Shown here one piece after another: positions 27,529-37,033 of a stretch of 64,000 nt of DNA (position 1 is the first letter of the stretch; each line of letters starts with the position of its first letter). Position numbers and translations under genes: made by a program. Source of the stretch: SpSt-333 sp964371615 (GTDB lineage: Bacteria > Bacteroidota > Ignavibacteria > UBA10030 > UBA8401). The stretch lies in contig CAYJMS010000002.1 of NCBI GenBank assembly GCA_964371615.1, positions 1-64,000 of the forward strand, written 5' to 3'. The notes under the pieces are model-generated. The model was not told the origin of the DNA. It saw only the letters and a list, made by a program, of their open reading frames with translations, and did not search any database.

Positions 27529-28542
27529 TTAGAAAGAAAATCCGATCGAAAACATATGCACCTGAGTCAATTCGCCAAAATCGACATAGGCATAATTAAT
27601 TGAACAAAGAGTCTTGTCAAGGTAATAGTGCAAGCCGCCTCCGAATGTAAATCTCTGCACGTCATAATTAAATTTATATCCGGCGCGTACGAAAATCATT
27701 GTATCGAATGAATAACTCGCCCCGATATGAAATTTTTCTTTGCCGTCATTCGGATGATCGCCTTCAATAACGGCTGTCACCATATGCGGGCCACCGTCAT
27801 CGTTCAGGAAATCCATCGCCAATCCGGCACGGAAATCAAGAGGCATACGGATGTTATCCGATTCGGTCTGATATTCATCGCTCCATCCCCCGAATCTTGA
27901 ATCGGGACCGAAATTTCTTGCGGTGATCGCAATGCGCAAGCTTTTGAAACCGGTGTAATACATGGTTCCAAAGTCCAATGACCAATTGTGCATCGATAGA
28001 TCTGCAATCTTTTGTTGAACCCACCGGATGTTTCCGCCGACGGAAAGATTGTCGGTGATCTTACGGGCATACGAAATACCCGCTGCTATATCATTCGCCG
28101 TAAACGTACTTCCGGTTAACATGGGAGTGGTTCCGGATGCACCAGACGGAGCGTTAATTGTCTCAACGATATCACCGTAATCAAGCATGGCAATGCTTGC
28201 ACCAACAATCCCGATATCGCCGAGATTTATCGCCGCAGCTGCGGATTGATGATTGATGTCTGCAATCCATGAAAGAGCATTAAACCGGACATCGTAATTC
28301 TGCACATCGGATAAGGCTGCAGGATTCCCAAATATGGCGCTCGCATCCCCTTTTGAAATTGCTGTGAATGCCCCTCCCATTGCTGCCTGCCGCGGATCTC
28401 CGTTGATTTTCAAAAATTGCCAGCCGGATTGTCCCACCCGTTCTATATCGGTCGGAGAAATTCCTGATTGTGCTCTGATGGACACATTCAGAAATAGTAT
28501 AAGAATACTTGCCGCACTGAATAATTTTTTAATCAAGCACAT
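27529..28542 (-). CDS. PorV/PorQ-family outer-membrane protein
   Basis: This 337-residue protein has a signal peptide (about 1-24) and the family opening GWQFLKINGDPRQAAMGGA-like, then SAIFGNPAAL. The rest alternates like an outer-membrane beta-barrel and ends in an aromatic residue (MFSIGFSF). PorV shuttles T9SS cargo to the attachment complex. Barrel copies near cargo genes are common in this lineage and may be dedicated to them. It lies 15 bp after the secreted-protein gene and 36 bp before rbsK. Confidence 0.75.
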   Translation of the reverse strand: MCLIKKLFSAASILILFLNVSIRAQSGISPTDIERVGQSGWQFLKINGDPRQAAMGGAFTAISKGDASAIFGNPAALSDVQNYDVRFNALSWIADINHQSAAAAINLGDIGIVGASIAMLDYGDIVETINAPSGASGTTPMLTGSTFTANDIAAGISYARKITDNLSVGGNIRWVQQKIADLSMHNWSLDFGTMYYTGFKSLRIAITARNFGPDSRFGGWSDEYQTESDNIRMPLDFRAGLAMDFLNDDGGPHMVTAVIEGDHPNDGKEKFHIGASYSFDTMIFVRAGYKFNYDVQRFTFGGGLHYYLDKTLCSINYAYVDFGELTQVHMFSIGFSF

Positions 28543-28557
28543 TGATTGTATTCTCCG

Positions 28558-30474
28558 TTACTTTATTATGGCAAGTTTCCCGATATACGATTCACCGATA
28601 TGGCCTGGGACGAGAGATTCTACGCGATATATATAAATTCCGGGAGCGATACCGAGCGTCCACTTATTCAATTGATAATCCAGCCGCTTTATGCTCCCCC
28701 ACGCTTCACTACCGCTGCCGTCGTCATGATTGATCTCCTGGACAACGTCACCGGTTAATGTATAGATCTTGATTTTACACTTGGCAGGAATGCCGATGAA
28801 TTCCATCCGGTAACGTTCTCCCGTACCGCTCAGGTTGCTGTGTTGGCGGAAGGGATTTGGTACTACGTAAACATTTTTTGGAAATTCATCATTTGGTCCG
28901 CGCAACGGATAGACAGGAAACCGAGTATTATTCACTTTACCGCTTTCGTTTCCGTCGGTATCATAACTTGTCACGCAGTAATAATTGCCGACGCCAAAAG
29001 GTAAATCTTTGTCAATAAACCGGACCTTTCCATTGAATAGCGTGACCGAATCTTTCTTAATATCACTGACAAGCGTCCACGGACCGATAGTATAGTATGT
29101 GGATCGATACACCCGGTAACCGGCAAAATCATTCGTATTCGTGATGGGATCTTTGTAGGTGGAGGGTATTGGAGGCCATTCACAAATAATCTGTCCCGGC
29201 TCAGTCAATATGGTGAGACTGTTTTCCCCGTCTGTCGGTGTTGGCGGCGGATGTACTGTAGGAAGATAATTATTTGAGAACAATTTTCGGGCTGAACGGA
29301 GATTCGCAAGCATCGAATCCCGAGATGCGGTCGCCATCAAATCGATATTGTCGACGCCACCTTCAACAATTTTTGCCCGATCCATTTCCCCCATTACTTC
29401 GGCAAACACAATCCGAACCGACGCAAATGGCGTCAGAGATAGTGGCCCGACACTGATCAAAAATTCAGGACGACGTTCAAATTTATTTCCGCCTTCTCCG
29501 CCCAAGGCGCGCGCTGAATCCCACGATATCCGGGGCTGTTGGTGTGTCATCACTTCCTTGACTCGGGCATGAGAAGACGATCCTTGAATGAACATTTGAT
29601 CCGCTGTGCCGGCGCCTTCGGTCAATCCTTGTCCTGTATGTTCAAGGATATTTTGGAAAATGTTTGAGCCGGCAGAATCCAATACTGCCGCTGTAAAATA
29701 GCCGGGTGCATCAAGTTCATGTTCTCGAATACCTTGTTGATAGATATCCCGCGCATCGCCGATATCCCCGCGTAACGGCCCGACGCCAAAATTATAAACA
29801 ATCGGTACTTCATCCTGGAATCGAAATCTTTGATGGTCATAGAAATAGAAAATCTTTTCGACCGGATCCCACCCATATTTCTCGTCTCCTCGACTACCTG
29901 ACCGTTGGGTCATTCGCAATCCATAACGCATCCCGAAATACATGGAATCCACAGACGATAATTCATTATTCGTGATTGTCACTTCATGGATAATAAAGTC
30001 ACTCAGTCCCGGATAGCTCCACACCATACTGCGGCGGAATATGTCTACATTCAGATAATTGTTGTGATGCGCGCCGGTCACAATTTCTTCCCCTGCGATG
30101 CCTATATTTTGAAGATTGTAATTCTTCGTGAGGATGGTTTCTTCGGTAGGGAATACGTCCTGTCCTGAGGGGAAGAACCTTGAATTGATTGTATATGACG
30201 TAGCAATACCGTTACGGACTCCATAAATTGCATAACCGACAGCTTCAGCATAATTCAGCGCATCGTTGACATTTGTGCCTTTGGAATATCCCGGATAATC
30301 CAAAGTGTGGAACGCGTTTTGGGTTTCTGTCGGATCGCCATACTGAAGAGAATTCCACACTGTAGCCCAGAGCTTTCCCCGCTTCAATGTCTGCTTCCCC
30401 CATGTAACTTGCGCATCGGCAGTTCCGGTCGTTGATAGTATCAAAAGGATTAAATAATATTTTTTCATATTCAT
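28558..30474 (-). CDS. Secreted protein paired with the TonB receptor, FlgD-like C-terminal domain
   Basis: About 638 residues from ATG 30474; 30489 and 30468 are alternative starts. A signal peptide (KKYYLILLILS) precedes a large domain of about 400 residues that I do not recognise. A fibronectin III-like region follows (ILTEPGQIICEWPPIP to GNYYCVTSYDTDGNES). The C-terminal domain has VVPNPFRQHSNLSG and TLTGDVVQEI, related to FlgD/T9SS C-terminal domains, and ends in GKLAIIK. It starts 18 bp downstream of the TonB receptor stop. By analogy with SusC/SusD-type pairs it could be the surface partner of that receptor, but it shows no SusD similarity I can see. Confidence 0.65.
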   Translation of the reverse strand: MNMKKYYLILLILSTTGTADAQVTWGKQTLKRGKLWATVWNSLQYGDPTETQNAFHTLDYPGYSKGTNVNDALNYAEAVGYAIYGVRNGIATSYTINSRFFPSGQDVFPTEETILTKNYNLQNIGIAGEEIVTGAHHNNYLNVDIFRRSMVWSYPGLSDFIIHEVTITNNELSSVDSMYFGMRYGLRMTQRSGSRGDEKYGWDPVEKIFYFYDHQRFRFQDEVPIVYNFGVGPLRGDIGDARDIYQQGIREHELDAPGYFTAAVLDSAGSNIFQNILEHTGQGLTEGAGTADQMFIQGSSSHARVKEVMTHQQPRISWDSARALGGEGGNKFERRPEFLISVGPLSLTPFASVRIVFAEVMGEMDRAKIVEGGVDNIDLMATASRDSMLANLRSARKLFSNNYLPTVHPPPTPTDGENSLTILTEPGQIICEWPPIPSTYKDPITNTNDFAGYRVYRSTYYTIGPWTLVSDIKKDSVTLFNGKVRFIDKDLPFGVGNYYCVTSYDTDGNESGKVNNTRFPVYPLRGPNDEFPKNVYVVPNPFRQHSNLSGTGERYRMEFIGIPAKCKIKIYTLTGDVVQEINHDDGSGSEAWGSIKRLDYQLNKWTLGIAPGIYIYRVESLVPGHIGESYIGKLAIIK

Positions 30475-30491
30475 TTTTTCTTTACACAATC

Positions 30492-33428
30492 CTAAAATTT
30501 CAATGACACCTGAAAATATATTCTCCGGGGCGGAACTTCATAGGAATACCATTCCCATATATTCGGTTCGGAGAAATCGTATGTTTTTGGCAATCGTTCA
30601 CTGTCCGGCAAATTCGGATTTTCCAAATACCGCGCCAAATCATCATCATAGAGCAATCGCAGGAACCGTAAGTCGAACAAATTCTTAATGTCGAGACTAA
30701 ACTCCGTCTGCAATCCTAAAACATCAAATGCCTTCGATACTTTGAGATCGATTTGATAATAATTAAACCAGCGCATATTGTTCGGTTCGGTCGATTGATC
30801 TCCGGGCGGATGGTACGTGTATTGGTCGCCGCTTCGCCACCAGAAATTTGAATAGATATTCACGTCACTCAATGGCATGATCCCGAAAATCTCAGGACCT
30901 TCATCTTTGCCGATCGATATATTCCACCAGCCTTTAATACGTTGATAATTGCCCCATGCTCCTCTTCCCTGTCGTAATCCCTTGGGCACATTGAGACTTG
31001 TTGAACCGGATTCATACAACCGGCTGTATCCCACTTCTCCTTCGAACGACCAGTACACCTCATGACTCAATCCAAAATTAAAAATTCCGGCAAATCGCGA
31101 GTCAATTTTTGTTTCGATACCACGCACGTCGGAATATCCTGCATTACTGACCATCAGCGCTTTTGTCGCAGAATACGTTGCAGCATACACACCGGTAACG
31201 ACGTCTGCTTCACGAGACGCATCCTTGTAATAGCCCGTCAAATCCAGTTTCACAACATTAGCAATATTATAATCGACGCCAAGTTCATATTGGATAGTCC
31301 GTTCGTATCCCAACTGTGGATTGCCGTAATATCCTTGCCACTCATCCATATATGTCGTTTGCTTCGCGTATGGATTCAAAACGCTGTCCCATGCTGTCGT
31401 ATAGTTCACAAATGGGAATCCGAACATCTTTGTCCACGACGGACGCTGATAAAAATGTCCATACACAAAATGCAATACTGAATTTTCACTCATGGGATGT
31501 GAGATACCAAGCCGGGGTGCGATCGCAACCTGCAACTTAGTCCGTTCCCGTTCCGGTGTACCGGGGATACCCAATGGTGCACCCGGATCATGGCCCGGTG
31601 TTGCAATTTGGAATGCAAGCGGGTCGTGCATATTCTTTGGCGCATTTCTGTTTTGGTCAAAGAAGTCGCCCCGAACCCCGATATTCACGATCAATCCCGG
31701 AAACTCGATCTTGTCCTGGATATAGATATTCCCTTCATAGGGATTTCCGTCGAAGACGTTCATTTCATTCACACGGTTACTCTTGGATTCTGCAGAGTAG
31801 TTTTCATAATAGAAATCATGCGTTTTGAAAGTAAAGCCTGTTTTGACGTTATGTGCTGTTGTGATCTGATTTGTGTAATCGCCTTTGATCTGATATGATT
31901 GGGAAAAGTTTTTGGTCCAGGTGTGATAATACGCCTGGAGTGTATAACGCGGGTGCATCGAAACGACATCTGCCGTCCACACGGTGTCCGGAATTCTTCC
32001 CTCCCTATCCGAACGGTCCATGCGGTCATTCAAATAACTGACCGTCACTTCATACAACGATCTGTCATTCAGTACATGCGTTACTTTTCCGTATAATTGC
32101 GACCATCGTCGCAATTCAGGCCACTGACGAAAGGGAGCGCCGAACAAATTGTACTTTGCCCTGGCATATTGTTCATCGATTCTCATGGGTGCCAGCCACC
32201 CCGCTTCTTGTCCCATCTCCGATGTGTTAAAGTTCGAAGTAGTGTAATCGGCGCTTTCATATCCGCCGATAAATCCGCCGATGCGTAATTTGAATTCGGG
32301 AGTAAATTTATAGCTCAAATACCCTTGGACGTTAAAATCAGGATTGTACGGTATTGCCTGCGGAAATATCCCCACTCCCTGCTTGAATCGTCCTGACGCA
32401 AGAAAGCTCAATTCTTCCGTCACACTTCCAACAAACGTCCCTTCATATTCGTACTCCGGTCGATTTGCATAATTTGCCAACACATCATTCGGCGTCGTTT
32501 GCTGCCGCCATGCCTGTAATAGAGAATCAGGATTTGAATTGTAATAGCGGCTATTCTCATCCTGCGATTCCTGCGTCCAATACTCTATTCCGGTGCTGAT
32601 ATAGTCATTGTTTTCCTTACTGTAGATATTTCTTCCAAAATGATAGACACCTGCCGGGCGCATACGAGCGAGAAGCGTGCCATGAATTCCCTCCTGCGCC
32701 TCTTTGGAAACTATATTGACAACCGCTGAGCGTCCTTCACCATATTCCGCATTGTAACCTCCCGTCAGGACGGAAATTTGTTCTATGGTTGATGTGTTAA
32801 ACCCTGAGTAATTATCCGATACTAATCCACTGTTGACAGAAAGATTATCGATCATATAGACTGCCTGTACGATCGAACTACCGCGTATATACGCACGAGT
32901 TGTACCGCGCTGCCAGGCGAGATTGGAGTTGTCACTGAAAATACCTGCCTGTGTTTCCAACACGTCTTTTATCGTGCGCACACCGGAATTATCAAGCACT
33001 TTGCTTGTCACGATCTGTTCGCTGGCAGTGAGGTCTTTATCGACAATAGGACGTTCTGCAATAATATTTACTTCATCACCTACAATCAATGAAGAGATCA
33101 TTTCGTAATTCTTTGTTGTTGTCCTATCTATAATGACGGAAACATTGCTGCTGTTGATTGTTTCATATCCAAGAAGTGATGCGGTAACGGTGTATGTACC
33201 GGGTGGAATACCCAGGATGAAGTAGTCACCATTCACATCTGTCGACGCGCCTAACTTCAGTCCCTTTAACACAACATTTGCCCCGATCAACGGTTCCCCC
33301 GTCTCTCTATCTATTACTTTCCCTGCTATCTTCCCCGTATTTCCCGCCTCATTGATATTTGAAAACAATACTATCAATGCAATGCAAGTGATAAATCTTT
33401 TTATTATCAATGACAACGTAGAGTTCAT
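30492..33428 (-). CDS. TonB-dependent receptor with carboxypeptidase regulatory-like domain
   Basis: This 978-residue outer-membrane transporter has a signal peptide (about 1-28). Residues about 33-112 are a CarboxypepD_reg-like domain (GKIAGKVIDRETGEPLIGAN, then the PPGTYTV segment). Residues about 125-245 are the plug (LDNSGVRTIKDVLETQAG, YIRGSSI, GGYNAEYGEGRSAVVNI-like). The beta-barrel runs to the aromatic C-terminus (FQVSLKF). It would import the cluster's substrate across the outer membrane using TonB energy. It is the first gene after the LacI regulator, 26 bp away, which fits induction by the substrate. Confidence 0.88.
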   Translation of the reverse strand: MNSTLSLIIKRFITCIALIVLFSNINEAGNTGKIAGKVIDRETGEPLIGANVVLKGLKLGASTDVNGDYFILGIPPGTYTVTASLLGYETINSSNVSVIIDRTTTKNYEMISSLIVGDEVNIIAERPIVDKDLTASEQIVTSKVLDNSGVRTIKDVLETQAGIFSDNSNLAWQRGTTRAYIRGSSIVQAVYMIDNLSVNSGLVSDNYSGFNTSTIEQISVLTGGYNAEYGEGRSAVVNIVSKEAQEGIHGTLLARMRPAGVYHFGRNIYSKENNDYISTGIEYWTQESQDENSRYYNSNPDSLLQAWRQQTTPNDVLANYANRPEYEYEGTFVGSVTEELSFLASGRFKQGVGIFPQAIPYNPDFNVQGYLSYKFTPEFKLRIGGFIGGYESADYTTSNFNTSEMGQEAGWLAPMRIDEQYARAKYNLFGAPFRQWPELRRWSQLYGKVTHVLNDRSLYEVTVSYLNDRMDRSDREGRIPDTVWTADVVSMHPRYTLQAYYHTWTKNFSQSYQIKGDYTNQITTAHNVKTGFTFKTHDFYYENYSAESKSNRVNEMNVFDGNPYEGNIYIQDKIEFPGLIVNIGVRGDFFDQNRNAPKNMHDPLAFQIATPGHDPGAPLGIPGTPERERTKLQVAIAPRLGISHPMSENSVLHFVYGHFYQRPSWTKMFGFPFVNYTTAWDSVLNPYAKQTTYMDEWQGYYGNPQLGYERTIQYELGVDYNIANVVKLDLTGYYKDASREADVVTGVYAATYSATKALMVSNAGYSDVRGIETKIDSRFAGIFNFGLSHEVYWSFEGEVGYSRLYESGSTSLNVPKGLRQGRGAWGNYQRIKGWWNISIGKDEGPEIFGIMPLSDVNIYSNFWWRSGDQYTYHPPGDQSTEPNNMRWFNYYQIDLKVSKAFDVLGLQTEFSLDIKNLFDLRFLRLLYDDDLARYLENPNLPDSERLPKTYDFSEPNIWEWYSYEVPPRRIYFQVSLKF

Positions 33429-33454
33429 ACTTTGATCTCAATCATTAGACTGTC

Positions 33455-34504
33455 TTAAGATTTTTTTGAGATATGGGTTATATTCGATAACGAAGAAAGA
33501 CGCGCTACCGAATTACGGATGTTTAATTTGGGTTCCAACAAGACCTTTCTTCGTTCGTCATCCGGATTCCTCATGCGTCGGTACAGCATTGCCACTGCCA
33601 TCTCCGACATCTTGGTGATCGGTTGTTCAATTGCCGTCAATGCAGGCGACAAATAAGACGTGAAGACCGGATCGTCGAATGTTACCAGAGAGATGTCCTT
33701 CGGAATGCGGATCCCATTTTCTCTGCACGCTTCAAGCGTTCCAAGTGCGATAAGATCACCGGCAGTGAAGATCGCGGTAGGAGGCGATGATAATTTCAGT
33801 AAATGTTTTGTTTCAAGATAGCCATTGAGTGACCGGAAATCGTCGCCAACAATAAGGTGTTCATCGATTTTGATTCCCACTTTATCCAATGCTTCTTTAT
33901 ACCCCTGAAGACGCGTTTCGTTTGCATATGTCCCGGGCAAGCCTTGGATGAAGGCAATCCGTGTGTGGCCTTCCTTGATTAAATGGTTCACAGCATACAA
34001 CGATCCTTTTACGTTATCGACACTCACAGAATCGATGTCGAGGAAATCAAAACAACGGTCGATCATGACCAGCGGTATATTCGCCTCCCGCACTTTCCGG
34101 ATATGGGAAAACTCTTGACCGACAGAGGCGATAATCAATCCATCAACCCTCTTTTCTAAAAGACTTTTTATTGCGGACCGTTCAATTGAAATATCTTCGT
34201 CGGTATCATACACAATGAAATTATACCCGCCTTTTCGAAGCTCCGTGGCCAGACTTTTTACGACAGCGGAAAAAAATGGATTTGCAATATCCGGAACAAT
34301 AACTCCTATCTCGAATGTTTTTTGCAATCGCAAACCGCGAGCCAATGTGTTGATTCTGTACCCCATTTCTTTTGCGACAGTCCTTACCTTTTCCTGGGTC
34401 TCTTCGCTAATCTTATACTTCTTGGTATTGTCGTGCAAGACACGGGAGACTGTCGACACCGAGAAGCCAGTTTTCTCTGCAATATCTTTTAATGTTGAGG
34501 ACAT
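33455..34504 (-). CDS. LacI-family transcriptional regulator
   Basis: This 349-residue regulator has an N-terminal helix-turn-helix (about 5-25: LKDIAEKTGFSVSTVSRVLH) and hinge helix. A periplasmic-binding-protein-like effector domain follows (GVIVPDIANPFFSAVV, LVMIDRCFDFLDIDSVSVDN-like, and VTFDDPVFTSYLSPALTAI). It heads the co-directional cluster. Two matching palindromic operators lie 56-130 bp upstream of its start, so it probably represses itself and everything downstream until a sugar-like ligand binds. Confidence 0.9.
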   Translation of the reverse strand: MSSTLKDIAEKTGFSVSTVSRVLHDNTKKYKISEETQEKVRTVAKEMGYRINTLARGLRLQKTFEIGVIVPDIANPFFSAVVKSLATELRKGGYNFIVYDTDEDISIERSAIKSLLEKRVDGLIIASVGQEFSHIRKVREANIPLVMIDRCFDFLDIDSVSVDNVKGSLYAVNHLIKEGHTRIAFIQGLPGTYANETRLQGYKEALDKVGIKIDEHLIVGDDFRSLNGYLETKHLLKLSSPPTAIFTAGDLIALGTLEACRENGIRIPKDISLVTFDDPVFTSYLSPALTAIEQPITKMSEMAVAMLYRRMRNPDDERRKVLLEPKLNIRNSVARLSSLSNITHISKKS

Positions 34505-34559
34505 AATAGTTTTGGAAATTGGAGTTAATAAATGGCAAAAATGTCTGATTTTAACGTGT

Positions 34560-34577
34560 AATGCAATCGTTTGTATT
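34560..34577. promoter_or_regulatory. LacI-type operator O1
   Basis: AATGCAATCGTTTGTATT is an inverted repeat with one mismatch, the same 18-bp site as O2. Its centre lies 55 bp from the centre of O2 and 64 bp upstream of the regulator start. A TTGATA hexamer on the minus strand lies between the two, so repressor bound here would block the operon promoter. Confidence 0.75.
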
Positions 34578-34614
34578 CAAATTCGCTATATTTTGCTATT
34601 CGCCATATATTATC

Positions 34615-34632
34615 AATGCAATCGTTTGCATT
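34615..34632. promoter_or_regulatory. LacI-type operator O2 (perfect palindrome)
   Basis: AATGCAATCGTTTGCATT consists of perfect 7-bp arms (AATGCAA/TTGCATT) around a 4-bp centre, the layout typical of LacI-family operators. It lies upstream of O1, with spacing of about five helical turns that would permit dimer-dimer contact. Confidence 0.8.
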
Positions 34633-35158
34633 AACGTATGGAAATATACTTTCTGTGTCAAGGGAAAAGTGCCATTAACAAAAAATAAATTGGACGATAA
34701 AGGGATTAATTCTTTGATGAGCAGTAATTAATAAAAATGAAGGCTGCTTTATTTGAAAATCTATATTAATTGCTGGACAAGTATCAACAAAAAGCAACGT
34801 ATCAGAATAGTTCCCTCGATTCCAGAATTGCATTTGGAATTGTTAAATTGATAAAAGAGGATCAACTTGGAAAGAATTCGGGGATTTTGCAATCACAAAA
34901 GGAGTAATTTATTGAATATCTTGCATCGGAAGTTTTTAAGAGGCATTTGCGTCAGGCACACATCATTCCAAGAACTCACTTCCAAATTCGCGATATACAT
35001 TTGCATCTGCGATTGCAAGGGTTGGTTTTTCGTAACATGATGTTAAGAATTAGCGTATGGGCTTGTTAAATTGATGAATATAGTGTCAATGCAATTATCT
35101 ATGATAAAATCCATTTAATCAAAATTCAAATAAAATAATTCTGCAATTACATATATTT
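34633..35158. other. AT-rich intergenic region between operator and CRISPR-side genes
   Basis: No open frame of gene quality is visible in these 526 bases. Partial operator-like elements occur: TTGCATCTGCGATTGCAA at 35001-35018 has TTGCA/TGCAA arms, and an AATGCAA half site lies at 35088-35094. Short stretches (CAAATTCGC, GCGTATGG) resemble the O1-O2 region, so this may be a decayed duplicate of it. Confidence 0.4.
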
Positions 35159-35473
35159 CTAATTACTATTAATTATGATGATATTTTTTTTATTTGGATC
35201 TTCAAAAGGGTAATGATACTCTATCTGAAAACGATTTCCAATCTCAGTTGCAAGTCTTCGTGTAAGTTGAATCCCTAACTTATTAAAACCATCCCAGTCG
35301 AAGTTGGTATTATTCAAACATGCATCGAAAGTATTTATCCATTCTAAAAAATCTCGTTTTAACTCCGTTGAAATACCACCTTCAATATCAAAAATGTCTC
35401 CATCGCCAATACACTCATCGTTAAACCAGGCATAAGCCCCTACGAAATCAGCCATTATATATATTTTTTCCAT
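35159..35473 (-). CDS. Small hypothetical protein next to the old CRISPR array
   Basis: A 104-residue protein starting MEKIYIMADFVGAYAWF. The open frame continues upstream into CRISPR repeat sequence, so the ATG at 35473 is preferred. It is acidic in its first half (ECIGDGDIFDIEGG), has WINTFDACL and LTRRLATEIGNRFQIEYHYP segments, and shows no signal peptide or membrane helix. I do not recognise a family. It lies 73 bp beyond the outermost repeat, on the trailer side. It is AT-rich like the cas genes and unlike the catabolic cluster. Function unknown. Confidence 0.55.
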   Translation of the reverse strand: MEKIYIMADFVGAYAWFNDECIGDGDIFDIEGGISTELKRDFLEWINTFDACLNNTNFDWDGFNKLGIQLTRRLATEIGNRFQIEYHYPFEDPNKKNIIIINSN

Positions 35474-35546
35474 AGACAAAACTACAACCATTAAGGATTC
35501 ATAACACAGGGTGTCATGTCTTTCGGGTTTATATCCAGTGTTATAT

Positions 35547-36106
35547 GATTCAATCCACACGCCCACGCGGGGCGCGACAAACGCAACCGGTGCAATGGGA
35601 CGATATCGAAGGTTTCAATCCACGCGCCCACGAGGGGCGCGACCCACACAACAGCAATCCGCCGAAATCGAAGCGTTGTTTCAATCCACGCGCCCACGTG
35701 GGGTGCGACAATCGCAGCAGATCGATCTGAAGGACTACGTCAAGTTTCAATCCACGCGCCCACGCGGGGCGCGACGACTTTGACCGGCATATACTGACTG
35801 TGCGCAAAACGTTTCAATCCACGCGCCCATGCGGGGCGCGACCGGAAGAGCGTGCAACGATAACCTGGCGGATGGTGTTTCAATCCACGCACCCACGCGG
35901 GGCGCGACGTCTGCAGCCGAAGGACCAGGAACGGGTGATGGAGTTTCAATCCACGCGCCCATGCGGGGCGCTACCCACATAACAGCAATCAGCCGAAATC
36001 GAAGCGTTGTTTCAATCCACGCGCCCACGAGGGGCGCGACTAAATTCCGAACTCACACGAATAAAAGATGGGGTGTTTCAATCCACGCGCCTTCGTAAGG
36101 CGCGAC
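35547..36106 (-). CRISPR. Older type I-C CRISPR array, 9 repeats / 8 spacers
   Basis: Repeats of 32 bp start at 35547, 35612, 35678, 35744, 35811, 35877, 35943, 36009 and 36075. Spacers are 33-35 bp. The repeats match the main array's (GTTTCAATCC... to ...GGGGCGCGAC on the plus strand), but almost every one carries one or more substitutions, so it is an old, little-used array. The crRNA sense is the minus strand, where the repeat ends in ATTGAAAC. The spacers at 35644-35677 and 35975-36008 are nearly identical. Confidence 0.95.
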
Positions 36107-36565
36107 ACTGCATCAACGCTACACGTCCGCACGGGACGCTGCTTCAATTTACTTTTGCTAAGACATAGAAGCAAGAGTTTGAATCTACCACGCACTCACG
36201 CGGGACGCGATTTATCATGCCTGAACAAATAGCAATACCAGTACCGTTACAAACTACGCGCCAACGAGGGGCGCGACTCCTACATCTCTTGCTGGCGACC
36301 TATTTCTTTGTAGTTTCAATCCACGCGCCTTCTTAGGGCGAGACACTGCATCAATACTCAACGCAACGCGGGATGCTGTTTCATTTTACTTATGCTTGGG
36401 CATAGAAACTTGAGTCTGAAAGGATGCACCGATACTGACCGCGATGATTCAGTGCTGGGTTTGGATGCAAGAATATCAGTTGCTATCCACGCGGGGCGAC
36501 ATGTATACCGGTCATCAGCAAGTAAAACCTTTGCAAGAATTTCACCCCACGGGTAGTGGGCTACT
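36107..36565 (-). repeat. Decayed CRISPR zone containing blocks A and B
   Basis: Degenerate 32-bp repeats continue at the expected spacing: 36141-36172, about 36177-36211, 36246-36277, 36313-36344 and 36378-36409, with fragments to about 36565 (CCACGCGGGGCGAC near 36485). Block A (from 36075) and block B (from 36313) are related over about 200 bp, including their spacer positions, and both resemble block C at 38044-38271. No coding frame is present. Confidence 0.75.
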
Positions 36566-36997
36566 TTAAATTCTATTGAGACCTTTATAAAAATGAAAGA
36601 ATAGGATGTACATAACGAAAATCAAATTAAAAAAATAAACGACTACAAAATCTTAATGTTCCAGATCTGCACCAACCTTAAAAAGCAAGACGCAGTTCGT
36701 TTTTTCAATTACCTTAGTATGGATCAAAAACGTTACTTCGTTAAGATTTTCCCAGAGAATCGCACGTTGCAAAGTAGGTGAATGTCGTGGCAGTAAGTTC
36801 ACCTCGATGCTATGAGACTAAAATGGATGTTATACTTAATTCCGTGGTTGAAATGAATTAATTGAAGAAAATTAATGCAAACGCTCAAAAACCACGAAAA
36901 TATAGTGTTTTTTTACTGAAAAATCTCTGGAATATTTGAAACAAATTTTGTGATTTTATGTATTTAATTTATAAAATGTATCGTCATGGATTTGCAC
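36566..36997. other. Gene-free AT-rich stretch between decayed CRISPR and candidate ncRNA
   Basis: I see no gene, no repeat remnant with correct spacing and no clear hairpin here. The sequence is AT-rich and full of stops in all frames. Confidence 0.5.
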
Positions 36998-37026
36998 TTG
37001 ACTTATATAAGATATTACTCTATATT
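36998..37026 (+). promoter_or_regulatory. Sigma70-like promoter of candidate small RNA
   Basis: TTGACT at 36998-37003 and TATATT at 37021-37026 are separated by exactly 17 bp, the best textbook promoter in the CRISPR region. Nothing coding follows on the plus strand; the structured element at 37043-37098 does. Confidence 0.5.
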
Positions 37027-37033
37027 TTTGTCA

